A DNA stretch of 64,000 nt from Campylobacter ureolyticus (GTDB lineage Bacteria; Campylobacterota; Campylobacteria; Campylobacterales; Campylobacteraceae). The position numbers were made by a program, and so were the translations under genes. Location of the stretch: the NCBI RefSeq assembly GCF_013372225.1, contig NZ_CP053832.1, positions 1,364,001 to 1,428,000 on the forward strand, given 5' to 3'. The notes beneath the pieces are model-generated. The model was not told the origin of the DNA. It did not search any database and saw only the letters and a list, made by a program, of their open reading frames with translations. Positions 45,793 to 54,962 of the stretch are shown in pieces (position 1 is the stretch's first letter; each line of letters opens with the position of its first letter).

Positions 45793-46915
45793 ATTTTAAC
45801 TCCTGCGGTTTATATCTACCATTTATAAGTTTTCTTGTATAATTTATCCCCTCAGCCGTGCCTATAACTAAAAGTGTAGCATTTGTGCCTATTATAGCAT
45901 CACCACCAGGCATCGGGGTAAATTTATTATTTTCATCTTTTATTCCAACTATATCAGCACTTGTAATTTCTCTGAGTCTAGTTTCACGAAGTCTTTTAAA
46001 TCTAACCCAAGAATGACTTGGAACTACAATTTCTTCAATATCAATTAAAGAGTCTTTTTTATATAAAAATCTTTCTAAGATATTTTCCATATCTGGTCTT
46101 ACACTTATAGCACTAAGGCGCTGAGCGGCAAGTTTTGATGGAAGTATAACTGAGTCTGCACCAAGCTTTTTAAGCTTATCTGCATCTAAATCATTATCAG
46201 AAACACTCATAACAAAATATGGCTTTTTAAGCTCAAGCTCTTTTTCATATAATCTTACAGTTGCAATTATTGCAATATTATCAGCTATATTTGAACTAAG
46301 TGCAATAACGCCTTTTGCACTAGAAAGATGAGATTTTAAAAGTGAAAGTTCAGTATGAGGTTCGCCTTGTATAAAATAAGGATATTTATTATCATGAGCA
46401 ATCTTACTCAAATCATCACTTATGTCAATAACAACAAAAGGGATATGATTTTCTCTAAATTGCTTTGCAAGCTCAATTGTATAGATATTGTGATAGCAAA
46501 TAACAAAGTGATTTTTTAATCTTGCTATTTTATTTACCATATTTCTCTCCCTAATGGCATTTACTAAAAAACCTTTTTTTAGGCTTTCTATAACAACACC
46601 TAAAGAAAATGTAAAAGCCCCAAAACCAGCAAAAATAAATGCCACAGTAAAGATTCTCCCAGCTGGAGAAATCTCAGCAACTTCGGTAAATCCGACAGTT
46701 GTAAAGGTCATCCCTGCTTGATAAAATCCATCACTTAAAGAAAAACCGCTAAAAACCATATATCCCAAAGTTCCAATTAGCATAAGCGAAACAATAAGAA
46801 TTAATGGTAATCTAAACGGTTTTAACTGTTCGTAAAGCTCAAAGTTAAGATTTACATCAGGTTTTGAAGATCTTGTCCAGTTGAGAAATTTACGAACCCT
46901 ATCCCAAAAAGACAT
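45785..46915 (-). CDS. Two-helix K+-channel/RCK-like protein with atypical motifs
   Basis: A 376-residue protein: an N-terminal charged segment, a two-transmembrane pore module (helices about 35-53 and 83-108) and a long cytosolic part with RCK_N (about 135-250) and RCK_C-like (about 285-370) regions, the layout of MthK or H. pylori KchA. The pore loop reads FTTVGFTEV where typical K+ channels have TVGYG. The Rossmann start reads FVICYHNIYT instead of the usual G-x-G-x-x-G. Both motifs are thus changed. It is co-directional with argJ (8-bp overlap) and 23 nt downstream of rpmB. Confidence 0.82.
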   Translation of the reverse strand: MSFWDRVRKFLNWTRSSKPDVNLNFELYEQLKPFRLPLILIVSLMLIGTLGYMVFSGFSLSDGFYQAGMTFTTVGFTEVAEISPAGRIFTVAFIFAGFGAFTFSLGVVIESLKKGFLVNAIRERNMVNKIARLKNHFVICYHNIYTIELAKQFRENHIPFVVIDISDDLSKIAHDNKYPYFIQGEPHTELSLLKSHLSSAKGVIALSSNIADNIAIIATVRLYEKELELKKPYFVMSVSDNDLDADKLKKLGADSVILPSKLAAQRLSAISVRPDMENILERFLYKKDSLIDIEEIVVPSHSWVRFKRLRETRLREITSADIVGIKDENNKFTPMPGGDAIIGTNATLLVIGTAEGINYTRKLINGRYKPQELKYV

Positions 46916-46938
46916 TTTAACAAACTTTTATATAAAAA

Positions 46939-47130
46939 CTATCTGGATTGTTTTTTCATAGTTCTTAAGGTTGAAGCTGCAACTTTTATTCTTCTAGTTG
47001 TTCCATCTTCTAAAACAACTCTTATGCTTCTAAGATTTGGTAAAAATCTTTTTTTATTTTTGTTGTTAGCGTGGCTTACGCTATGACCTACCAATGGGCC
47101 TTTTCCTGTAATAGCACATCTTTTTGCCAT
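46939..47130 (-). CDS. rpmB: 50S ribosomal protein L28
   Basis: A 63-residue basic ribosomal protein with the L28 start [20 protein letters not shown], then [16 protein letters not shown] and [13 protein letters not shown]. Length and sequence are normal. It has the Cys of CAITGK but not a complete four-Cys zinc ribbon, so it is the zinc-free form. It lies divergent from rpe, an order shared with C. jejuni in my memory. Confidence 0.96.
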   Translation of the reverse strand: MAKRCAITGKGPLVGHSVSHANNKNKKRFLPNLRSIRVVLEDGTTRRIKVAASTLRTMKKQSR

Positions 47131-47165
47131 ATTTTATCCTTTGAAAACTTAAATTTAAAAGGTTG

Positions 47166-47171
47166 ATTATA
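47166..47171 (-). promoter_or_regulatory. -10 element of rpmB
   Basis: TATAAT on the minus strand, preceded by a TTTTTTGG tract, 35 nt upstream of the rpmB ATG. It may also serve the channel-like gene and argJ downstream. Confidence 0.55.
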
Positions 47172-47289
47172 CCAAAAAATCTTCAAATCTTACTTAAATT
47201 TATTAAATTTCGTATTTTATTAGTTTTTATGATTTAAAAGGGTAAAATTCAAATTTTAAAATTAGTTATAAAAAATTTAAGGAATTTAA

Positions 47290-47931
47290 ATGTATGTAGC
47301 GCCAAGTATTTTATCAGCTGATTTTGCAAATTTAGAAAGTGAAATAAAAGCAGTTTGTGAAGCTGGAGCCGATCTTATACATATAGATGTAATGGATGGG
47401 CATTTTGTACCAAATTTAACAATTGGACCTGTTGTAGTAAATGCAGCTAAAAAGTCAAGTTCCGTGCCTTTAGATATTCATCTAATGGTTGAAAATCCAA
47501 GCTTTTTTGTAGAGATGTTTTTAGGGATTAAACCTAAATTTATAGGATTTCATATTGAGGCTGAAAATCACCCTTTAAGATTAATAGATCACATTAGAAA
47601 CAACGGAATTTCACCAGCTATTGTTTTAAATCCACACACGCCGATAAGTTCATTAAAGCATATCATAAATAGTGTTGATATGGTTCTTTTAATGAGTGTA
47701 AATCCAGGATTTGGCGGGCAAAAATTTATGCCTATTGTAATAGATAAAATAAAAGAATTAAAAGAGCTTATATATAAAACAAACTCAATTTGCATGATAG
47801 AAGTTGATGGTGGTGTAAATGGGCTTAATGTAGCTGAGCTTGATGAAGCTGGAGCTGATATAGTAGTAGCTGGAAGCTATATATTTTCATCAAATGATTA
47901 TGAAACTGCAATTAGATCTTTAAAAGTATGA
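47290..47931 (+). CDS. rpe: Ribulose-phosphate 3-epimerase
   Basis: A 213-residue TIM-barrel enzyme that interconverts ribulose-5-P and xylulose-5-P. Metal and active-site residues sit in APSILSADFANLE, IHIDVMDGHFVPNLTIGP (catalytic Asp), HLMVENP, MSVNPGFGGQKF, and EVDGGVN with the second catalytic Asp. Length is normal. It overlaps dnaQ by 4 bp and heads rpe-dnaQ-alr. Confidence 0.96.
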   Translation: MYVAPSILSADFANLESEIKAVCEAGADLIHIDVMDGHFVPNLTIGPVVVNAAKKSSSVPLDIHLMVENPSFFVEMFLGIKPKFIGFHIEAENHPLRLIDHIRNNGISPAIVLNPHTPISSLKHIINSVDMVLLMSVNPGFGGQKFMPIVIDKIKELKELIYKTNSICMIEVDGGVNGLNVAELDEAGADIVVAGSYIFSSNDYETAIRSLKV

Positions 47932-48707
47932 AAAAAGTTAATAAATTAGAAAATTTTATAGATTTGCTTTCTCAAAAATCAATTAATTATCATGACTTTT
48001 TAATAAAATCAAGTGAGATTGATGAGATAAAATTTGACCCAAAAGATTTTAATATGTGGCACGCTTCAGGACTTGAAGTGATAAAAAAGGATAATGGAAA
48101 AGTAACAATTGCTACAAAAGATAAAGAGATTAAAGATGAAATTTTTTGCATTACAGATATTGAGACAAATGGCGGCATAAAAGATGGACAAATCATAGAA
48201 ATAGGAGCAGTAAAATTAAAAAATGGTCTAATTATAGACAAATTTAAAAGCTTTATAAAAGCTGATTTTATCCCTGAAGAAATTAGCAATTTAACTGGAA
48301 TTGTAGTTAGTGATTTAGACAATGCTCCAAATTTAGCCACCGTGCTTGAGAAATTTAAACTTTTTTTAGGAACAAGTGTTTTTGTAGCTCATAATGTTAA
48401 ATTTGATTATGATTTTATAAGCAAAAGTTTGGAAAAATTAGACTATGGAGTGCTTTTAAATAGGCGAATTTGCACCATTGAGTTAGCCAGACGAACAATA
48501 CCATCTGCTAAATATGGACTTGGCTCATTAAAAGAGCTTTTAGGCATTCATAACGCTCATCATAGAGCCTTAAATGATGCAATAAGTGCAGCAATTATTT
48601 TTAAAGTAGCACTTGAAAGACTTCCTTGGACAGTTCAAACGGTAGAGGATTTAATACATTTTTCCAAAACAGCAAAAAGCGTTAAAATAGTAGAAAAGAA
48701 AGAGTAA
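47928..48707 (+). CDS. dnaQ: DnaQ-like 3'-5' exonuclease
   Basis: A 259-residue DEDDh exonuclease of the DNA polymerase III epsilon type. The first about 70 residues are a family-specific extension. Exo I follows as FCITDIETNGG, Exo II as FVAHNVKFDYDFISKSLEKL and Exo III as HHRALNDAISAAIIF, with the His five residues before the Asp. It could be the proofreading subunit or a stand-alone paralogue. The C-terminal alpha-binding tail cannot be recognised with certainty. It overlaps rpe by 4 bp, and its stop abuts the alr ATG. Confidence 0.88.
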   Translation: MKKVNKLENFIDLLSQKSINYHDFLIKSSEIDEIKFDPKDFNMWHASGLEVIKKDNGKVTIATKDKEIKDEIFCITDIETNGGIKDGQIIEIGAVKLKNGLIIDKFKSFIKADFIPEEISNLTGIVVSDLDNAPNLATVLEKFKLFLGTSVFVAHNVKFDYDFISKSLEKLDYGVLLNRRICTIELARRTIPSAKYGLGSLKELLGIHNAHHRALNDAISAAIIFKVALERLPWTVQTVEDLIHFSKTAKSVKIVEKKE

Positions 48708-49838
48708 ATGTCAGTAGTTTTTGCAAAAATAAATTTGGATAATTTAAAACAAAATTTTTTAAATTTAAAAAAATTTGTTGGAGATGATATAAAGTTTTGT
48801 GCTCTTATAAAGGCAAATGCTTATGGGCATGGAAGCGTGGAAATAGCTAAAAGTTACGCTGAGTTTGGGGCGGATTATCTAGCAGTAGCAAGAGTAAATG
48901 AAGGTGAAGATTTAAGAAAAAATGGTATAAAGTTGCCTATTTTGCTCCTTGGATACAGTGATGAAGTAAAAAAAGCTCTATTAAACGACCTTGAACTTTG
49001 TGTTTTTAACTACGAATATGCAACCACTATAAATGAAATAGCAAAATCTTTAAATTTAAAGGCCAAAATTCATATCAAGCTTGATACTGGAATGGCAAGA
49101 CTTGGTTTTATAGTACGCGATGAAAAAAGCATTTTAGAAACAACTTTAACTTGTTTAAAAATTTCAAAACTCTCAAACATAGAAATAGTTGGTGTTTTTA
49201 CTCATTTTGCTAAATCAGATAGTGCTGATAAAAGCTTTACAAACCTACAACTTAAAAGATTTAATGCTCAAATTTATGATTTTGAGAAAAATGGGCTTAA
49301 AATACCATTAAAACATGTCTCAAACTCAGCAGCTATTTTAGATACACAAACTGCAAATTTAAATATGGTAAGAAGTGGAATAGTTGGTTTTGGATTTTAT
49401 CCATCAGATGAAGTTAAAAAAAGCGTAGACTTAAAACCTGTTATGAGCCTTTATGCTATGATTTCAAATATTAAGATTTTAAAACCAAATACCCCAATTA
49501 GCTATGGTGGAGTTTACACAACAAAAGATTATGAAAAAATTATAACGATTTGCATCGGTTATGGTGATGGATTTTTAAGAGAGCAAAATAATCCAGAGGT
49601 TTTAATTAATAATGTAAAATGCCCAGTAGTTGGGCGAATATGCATGGATCAATGTATGGTAAAAGTGCCTTTTGATATGGAAGTTAAAGTTGGTGAATAT
49701 GCAACAATTTTTAATGAAGGTGATTTTAACGCTTCAAATTTAGCCAGAAGATGCAATACTATAAGTTATGAAATTTTATCTTTAGTAGCTTCAAGAGTTA
49801 AAAGAATTTATTACAAAGATGGCAAAATTATAGATTAA
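48708..49838 (+). CDS. alr: Alanine racemase
   Basis: A 376-residue PLP-dependent racemase providing D-alanine for peptidoglycan. PLP binds Lys35 in ALIKANAYGHGS. The catalytic tyrosine region is ISYGGVY..., and VGRICMDQCMVKV forms the conserved second-subunit block. There is a TIM-barrel N-domain and a beta C-domain. It begins directly after the dnaQ stop (TAAATG) and is the last gene of the operon. Confidence 0.95.
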   Translation: MSVVFAKINLDNLKQNFLNLKKFVGDDIKFCALIKANAYGHGSVEIAKSYAEFGADYLAVARVNEGEDLRKNGIKLPILLLGYSDEVKKALLNDLELCVFNYEYATTINEIAKSLNLKAKIHIKLDTGMARLGFIVRDEKSILETTLTCLKISKLSNIEIVGVFTHFAKSDSADKSFTNLQLKRFNAQIYDFEKNGLKIPLKHVSNSAAILDTQTANLNMVRSGIVGFGFYPSDEVKKSVDLKPVMSLYAMISNIKILKPNTPISYGGVYTTKDYEKIITICIGYGDGFLREQNNPEVLINNVKCPVVGRICMDQCMVKVPFDMEVKVGEYATIFNEGDFNASNLARRCNTISYEILSLVASRVKRIYYKDGKIID

Positions 49839-50004
49839 ATTTATCTTAAATTCACTTATTTTTATTAGTTAATGATATTTTTTTAAAGTTAAAATAATTA
49901 AATATTTTACTTTAGCTATAAATTATCAAAATTATTGACATATAAAATTTTGAAATGTTATTGTTTATTTGCTAAAATATCTAAAATTTTTAAAAAGGAT
50001 AAAA

Positions 50005-51267
50005 ATGGCAAATTTACTAATAATTGGAGCTGGTGGAGTTAGCCAAGTTGCAACCTACAAAGCTGCTGCAAATTGTGATGTATTTAGCAAAATAACTCTT
50101 GCAAGTAGAACAAAAAGCAAATGTGATAAAATAGCAAAATTTATAAAAGAGCGCCTTGGAGTAGAAATTCAAACCGCACAAATTGATGCTGATGATACAG
50201 ACGCAGTTGTTAGTCTCATCAAAAAAACAGGTGCTGAAATTTTATTAAATGTTACACTTCCATATCAAGATTTAACACTAATGGACGCTTGCGTAAAAGC
50301 TAAAATTAACTACATCGATACTGCAAATTACGAGCATCCAGATACTGCTAAGTTCGAGTATAAACTTCAATGGGCAAAAGATGTGGAGTTTAAAAAAGCT
50401 GGGGTTTTAGGGCTTCTAGGAAGTGGCTTTGACCCAGGTGTTACAAATGTATTTTGTGCCTATGCACAGCAATATCTGTTCGATGAAATTCACTACATTG
50501 ATATACTTGATTGCAACGCTGGAGACCACGGATATGCATTTGCTACTAACTTTAACCCAGAGATAAATTTAAGAGAAGTTTCAGCAAATGGACGATATTG
50601 GAAAAAAACTAATGATTCCACAAATGAGCGAAAAACAAACTGGAAAAATGATGAATGGGTAGAGACAAAGCCTATGGAGATTGGCTTTAAATGGGATTAT
50701 CCAGAAATTGGCGTAAAAGATAGCTATCTTTTATATCATGAAGAGCTTGAAAGCCTTAGCAAAAATATCAAAGGTTTAAAACAAATTAGATTTTTTATGA
50801 CATTTGGACAAAGCTATTTAACCCATATGAAATGCCTTGAAAATGTTGGAATGCTTCGCATAGATGAAGTTGAACACAATGGCGTAAAAATAGTTCCTAT
50901 TCAGTTTTTAAAGACACTTTTACCAGATCCTGCGAGTTTGGGTGCAAAAACAAAGGGCAAGACCAATATCGGATGTATGATTCGCGGAGTAAAAGATGGC
51001 AAAGAAAGACAAATTTACATCTATAATGTTTGCGACCATGAAGAGTGCTATAAAGAAACTGGAGCTCAAGGAGTAAGCTATACAACAGGAGTTCCAGCGA
51101 TGATTGGTGCAAAAATGATAGCCCAAGGTAAATGGAGTGGCGAAGGCGTGTTTAATATGGAGGAATTTGATGCAAAACCTTTTATGGATGAACTTAACAA
51201 GCAAGGACTTCCTTGGAAAATAATTGAGATGAAACCAGGCGAGAGCTATAAGGTGGGCGAAATTTAA
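50005..51267 (+). CDS. Carboxy(nor)spermidine synthase/dehydrogenase (saccharopine dehydrogenase-like)
   Basis: A 420-residue NADPH-dependent enzyme of the Lys9/CANSDH family. It condenses putrescine (or diaminopropane) with aspartate semialdehyde to carboxy(nor)spermidine, the route by which Campylobacter makes spermidine without S-adenosylmethionine decarboxylase. The Rossmann start LLIIGAGGVSQVATYKAA is followed by TLASRTKSKCDKIA, GFDPGVTNVF and the conserved DCNAGDHGYAFATNFNPEIN. The frame is open 12 codons further up (49969), but the ATG at 50005, 4 nt after AAGGAT and directly before the GxGG motif, is clearly the right start. Confidence 0.92.
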   Translation: MANLLIIGAGGVSQVATYKAAANCDVFSKITLASRTKSKCDKIAKFIKERLGVEIQTAQIDADDTDAVVSLIKKTGAEILLNVTLPYQDLTLMDACVKAKINYIDTANYEHPDTAKFEYKLQWAKDVEFKKAGVLGLLGSGFDPGVTNVFCAYAQQYLFDEIHYIDILDCNAGDHGYAFATNFNPEINLREVSANGRYWKKTNDSTNERKTNWKNDEWVETKPMEIGFKWDYPEIGVKDSYLLYHEELESLSKNIKGLKQIRFFMTFGQSYLTHMKCLENVGMLRIDEVEHNGVKIVPIQFLKTLLPDPASLGAKTKGKTNIGCMIRGVKDGKERQIYIYNVCDHEECYKETGAQGVSYTTGVPAMIGAKMIAQGKWSGEGVFNMEEFDAKPFMDELNKQGLPWKIIEMKPGESYKVGEI

Positions 51268-51274
51268 AAACTTA

Positions 51275-51305
51275 AAGCAAATTTGAGATTTTTTAAAATT
51301 TGCTT
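51275..51305 (+). terminator. Terminator after the carboxyspermidine dehydrogenase gene
   Basis: A 10-bp stem AAGCAAATTT/AAATTTGCTT with an 11-nt loop, 7 nt past the stop, followed by ATTTTGC. A second, longer-range inverted repeat lies just beyond it. Confidence 0.6.
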
Positions 51306-51323
51306 ATTTTGCAAAAAGCATTT

Positions 51324-51398
51324 AAGTAAGTTGGTAGCACAACTCAAAATTTAACTAAAAATAAATTTTGTACTTTGTTTTGTAAAATCAACTTACTT
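51324..51398. other. Foldable intergenic element
   Basis: Outer arms AAGTAAGTTG (51324-51333) and CAACTTACTT (51389-51398) are perfectly complementary. Between them lies a second pair, AAAATTT and AAATTTT. It could be an RNA structure or small RNA between the two genes, or chance in AT-rich DNA. No product is known. Confidence 0.35.
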
Positions 51399-51483
51399 TT
51401 CTATTCATCAAATCAAAATTTTTATTATATTTTTATATCTTTTTGCTAAAATTACAAAATTTAGTAAATTTGAGGAATTTATT

Positions 51484-52503
51484 TTGAGACTACAAACAAC
51501 TTTAATAACTCTTGCTTCCATAATCATAATTTTTGCAGGCTTAAAAGCTGCAAACTCAGTAGTAGTGCCTTTTTTATTAGCTACATTTATAGCAATTGTA
51601 ACTTCTCCTGTTTTAGATGCCTTAGAAAAAATTAAAATTCCAAGAACTATTTCATTTATATTTGTAGCATTTTTACTGCTTGGATTTTTAGCATTTATTG
51701 GAAGTGTTGCAGTTACTACGATGTTTGACTTTTTAGGACAACTTCCTGAATTTAATAGAAAATTTCAAGTATTGTTAAGTGAATGGATGGAAAAACTAAA
51801 CAACACAGATTTTAAAGATATGATAGTTTTTGATCCAAATATGTTTAACTTAGAATCCAATAAAATTATTACGACAACAAGTTCACTTGTTAGAAAAACA
51901 GGTTCAATGATGTCTATGTGGCTTTTTATACTTTTACTTGTTGCATTCATGCTTTTTGAAACAAGAGTTATGCAAGAAAAAGTAAAATATCTAAGCCGTA
52001 AATATTCAAATGCTGTTGTTTTTGTAAATTCTTTTGTTTATAATCTTAAAAGATACCTTTTTATAAAAACAATAGTTTCAGTAGCAACTGGGCTTATTAT
52101 AGGTTTTGGACTTTATTATTTAGGCATTCCATATGCGGTTTTATGGGGAATAGTTGCTTTTATAATGAATTATATACCTACAATTGGCTCTTTTGTAGCT
52201 GCTGTGCCAGCTGTTTTTGTAGCATTAATAAGTGGAAATTTTTCAGATACTATTTGGGTTGTAGTGCTATATATAGCAACAAATACTATTTTTGGAGTAA
52301 TTTTAGAGCCAAGATTAGTTGGTGAAGAGCTTGGAATTTCAACTATAACTGTGCTTTTTAGCTTACTTTTATGGGGTTATGTTTTGGGAATGGGCGGACT
52401 TTTTTTAGCAGTTCCATTAACCATGACTATTCAAATCGCACTTAAAATCAATCCTAAAACCGAATTTATAGCTGTAATGTTAAGCAACAAAGCTGAAAAA
52501 TAA
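51484..52503 (+). CDS. AI-2E-family (TqsA/YdiK/PerM) membrane protein
   Basis: A 339-residue polytopic protein with about seven to eight helices and the AI-2E transporter signature region FIMNYIPTIGSFVAAVPAVF, then NTIFGVILEPRLVGEELGIS and LWGYVLGMGGLFLAVPLTM near the C-terminus. The family name comes from TqsA of E. coli; many members transport other solutes or sodium, so substrate is open. The start is TTG at 51484 with GAGG about 10 nt upstream. It is convergent with the sulP pseudogene. Confidence 0.88.
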   Translation: MRLQTTLITLASIIIIFAGLKAANSVVVPFLLATFIAIVTSPVLDALEKIKIPRTISFIFVAFLLLGFLAFIGSVAVTTMFDFLGQLPEFNRKFQVLLSEWMEKLNNTDFKDMIVFDPNMFNLESNKIITTTSSLVRKTGSMMSMWLFILLLVAFMLFETRVMQEKVKYLSRKYSNAVVFVNSFVYNLKRYLFIKTIVSVATGLIIGFGLYYLGIPYAVLWGIVAFIMNYIPTIGSFVAAVPAVFVALISGNFSDTIWVVVLYIATNTIFGVILEPRLVGEELGISTITVLFSLLLWGYVLGMGGLFLAVPLTMTIQIALKINPKTEFIAVMLSNKAEK

Positions 52504-52539
52504 CTGTTACTTTATATAGATTTATTTGAGCCTTTTAGA

Positions 52540-54221
52540 CTACTTGTTATCTCTAGTTAAAGAATCTACTTTTTTATTTGGATATAACTCTTTAGGCTCA
52601 AAATCCTTTAAATAATCAATATTTGCTTTTAAGTCTTTAAAATATTTTCTTTTTGTATCTCATCTATAAAACCATAATTTTTTAAAATTTTATAAACCTT
52701 GTTTCTTATTCCACAAAAATATATTTTCAACTCATTTTTTTACAATTATTATAAAAAATTTTTAATCCTCTATATCCAGTAGCATCAATTAAAGGAACAT
52801 TTTCTAAATTTATAATAATTATTTTTGATTTAGGTTTGACTATATCTAGTAGCATATTAGAAAATTTCTCTGCGGCACCAAAGAAAAAAGGACCGTTTAT
52901 ATTATAAACAAGAACCCCATTTGGAATTTCTAATATCTTACCATCAGTATGTTTTAAATCTTTTGTGATCATTTCAAAATTTGTTAAATCACTCATTCGC
53001 TTCATAAATATAATCAAAGCAAATATCATACCAACTGATATACCAATAATCAAATCAAAAAGTACCGTCAATAAAAATGTCGCAATAAATACAAAATAAT
53101 CACTTTTTGGCGCTTTTTTGATTTGCTTAAAATACTCCCATTCACCCATATTATATGAAATTATCAGCAAAATCGCACCAAGAGATGCCATAGGTATGAG
53201 ATTTACAAAATTTAGTAAAGTCATAACCATACTAAATAAGGCAATTGAGCTTATAATAGCAGAAACAGGGCTTTTTGCACCATTTTTTATATTGGTTGCA
53301 GTTATTGCAATTGCTCCAGTTACAGGAATACCGCCAATAGCCGCAGAGGCAATATTTGCGAAACCTTGTCCAACAAGTTCTATGTTTGAATTATGTCTAT
53401 CATTTGTCATACCATCTGCAACCACCGCAGATAAAAGTGATTCTATACCAGCTAAAACTGCAATTGTTATAGATGCTGGTATTAAAGACTTGATAAGTTC
53501 AAAACTAATTCCATCAATATTTACAAAAGTTATTTTTAAATCCAAACTTCCAAACCTTGAACCAATAGTCTCAGCGGGAAGTGTAAAAAACTGAACCAAA
53601 AGTGTTAAAACAACCACCGAAACTAACATACTAGGTAATAATTTACCAATTTTTGGAATTTTTGGCCATAGAATAATTATAAAAATAGATACTATGGTTA
53701 TTAAAATTGCGTACAAATTTAGTGTTTGAATATTTTGTATGTAACACAAAATTTGCTCCATAAATTGAGCTGGAATTTTTTCAACGCCCAAGCCTAAAAT
53801 ATCTTTTATTTGACTTGAAAAAATTGTTACAGCAATTCCGCTTGTAAATCCTGCTACAACTGGATACGGAATAAATTTTATAATTTCTCCACCTTTTAAA
53901 AAGCCTATAATTACAAGCATAATACCAGCCATAATCGTTGCAATGGTTAATCCCAACATGCCGTGTTGCTCTATAATACTATAAACAATTACTATAAATG
54001 CACCAGTTGGCCCTGCTATTTGAAATTTTGACCCGCCCAAAATGGCTACGATAAAACACCCAATAACAAGCCTCAGGTGTTACTCCTGATGCGATTCCAA
54101 GAGCTATAGATAGTGGCAATGCAACAATAGCTACTATAATACCTGCTGCCATATCGTTTAAAAACATCTTAAAATTATATTTTTTTAAGCTTATAAAAAA
54201 CTCTGGAATAAAATCTTTCAT
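52540..54221 (-). pseudogene. Broken SulP-family anion transporter
   Basis: Two open frames together make one SulP (SLC26-type) permease with STAS domain. The N-part runs from the ATG at 54221 (AGGT upstream; a further ATG at 54236 lacks a binding site) through MAAGIIVAIVALPLSIALGI to GVTPEA, where the frame is lost. Translation of the other frame resumes at GGSKFQIAGPTGAFI and continues to GYRGLKIFYNNCKK. At the first break the usual spacer is about 14 nt too short, which I read as a small deletion near 54062-54074. A second break lies in a T7 run at 52735-52741: with one more base the STAS domain continues NELKIYFCGIRNKVYKIL. A third is at 52639-52642, after which FKDLKANIDYLKDFEPKEL runs to a stop at 52540. 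Three independent lesions argue for a real pseudogene. Confidence 0.85.
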
Positions 54222-54395
54222 ATTATCTACCTGCATAAATTATTAATAAATACAATTCACCTATTTAAATCTTAGTAAACATTATATCTTTTTATATCAT
54301 AAAATTTACTACTACTTGAAATATGCCACAAATACTGGATTTTTGTTTAAAAAACGTGTTTAGAGTACTCATATAACTTTAATAAGTATAAAAAA

Positions 54396-54472
54396 TGGTG
54401 TCCCCAGCGAGATTCGAACTCACGGCCTCAAAATTAGGAATTTTGCGCTCTATCCAGCTGAGCTATGAGGAC
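54396..54472 (-). tRNA. tRNA-Arg (anticodon CCT)
   Basis: A 77-nt cloverleaf. The acceptor stem GTCCTCA pairs with TGGGGAC, and an encoded CCA follows the discriminator A. The D-stem is GCTC/GAGC. The anticodon arm is CAAAA-TTCCTAA-TTTTG with anticodon CCT, which reads AGG arginine codons. The T-loop TTCGAAT has stem GTGAG/CTCGC with one wobble. No intron or odd loop. It lies between the sulP pseudogene and a GyrI-like gene. Confidence 0.95.
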
Positions 54473-54476
54473 AAAT

Positions 54477-54911
54477 TTATAAAATAGAAACATAAATTTC
54501 TACTTTATTGTCTATATATTTTTCAAAATCGGTTAAGTAAGAGCGTTTTATATTGCATGTCTTAAAATGGTTCCAAATTTTCATCCAAAGACTACTTACA
54601 TCGGTCGCTATTTGCTTAATATCAGCTTCAAAAACTAAAAATTTACCACTTTGTATTTCTATCGAATCACAATCGTTGCAAACTCCACTTAAAGACTTTG
54701 TGGAACCAACTAACAAATCATAATCATCAAAATGTTTATTTTTATAATTAAAATAAACACCATAATTCACATCATTGAATAAATCACTATTGCTAAATTT
54801 TTTCCATAAATTTGGAATTATAGCTGTATTTTGATTTAGTTCAAGCCTATTATTTGTGGTAACCTTATATCCAGTAATCTTCAGTGGTTTATCTAAATAA
54901 AATTCACGCAT
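54477..54911 (-). CDS. Stand-alone GyrI-like / AraC-effector-binding domain protein
   Basis: A 144-residue single-domain protein with the GyrI-like small-molecule-binding pattern. The early segment IIPNLWKKFSN is followed by NYGVYFNYKNKHFDDYDLLVGS, then IQSGKFLVFEADI and the terminal LTDFEKYIDNKVEIYVSI. These correspond to the alpha/beta repeat, the conserved Glu/Tyr positions and the closing 'VEIYI' of the family. No DNA-binding domain is attached. Such proteins bind or sometimes hydrolyse hydrophobic compounds, or act as gyrase inhibitors. The role here is unknown. It is 51 nt downstream of fusA, behind a hairpin, and ends 4 nt before the tRNA. Confidence 0.75.
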   Translation of the reverse strand: MREFYLDKPLKITGYKVTTNNRLELNQNTAIIPNLWKKFSNSDLFNDVNYGVYFNYKNKHFDDYDLLVGSTKSLSGVCNDCDSIEIQSGKFLVFEADIKQIATDVSSLWMKIWNHFKTCNIKRSYLTDFEKYIDNKVEIYVSIL

Positions 54912-54925
54912 ACTTAACTTTTTTA

Positions 54926-54952
54926 AAGGGTAGGAATCTCTTTCCCACCCTT
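54926..54952 (-). terminator. Hairpin after fusA
   Basis: Stem AAGGGT/ACCCTT extended past one mismatch by GGAA/TTCC, 10 nt after the fusA stop. In the minus direction it is followed by TTAAAAAAG, without a long U-tract. Confidence 0.5.
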
Positions 54953-54962
54953 AAATTAGATT

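Noticed and set aside
49969-50004. 12-codon N-terminal extension of the carboxyspermidine dehydrogenase
   Set aside because: Ribosome binding site lies inside it, and the Rossmann glycine motif should be at the very N-terminus.
53118-53594. 158-codon open frame antisense to the sulP pseudogene
   Set aside because: Shadow of the permease; no start signals, and SulP motifs are clear on the other strand.
54237-54395. Possible attachment site next to the tRNA gene
   Set aside because: I found no repeat of the tRNA 3' end and no integrase in the window.
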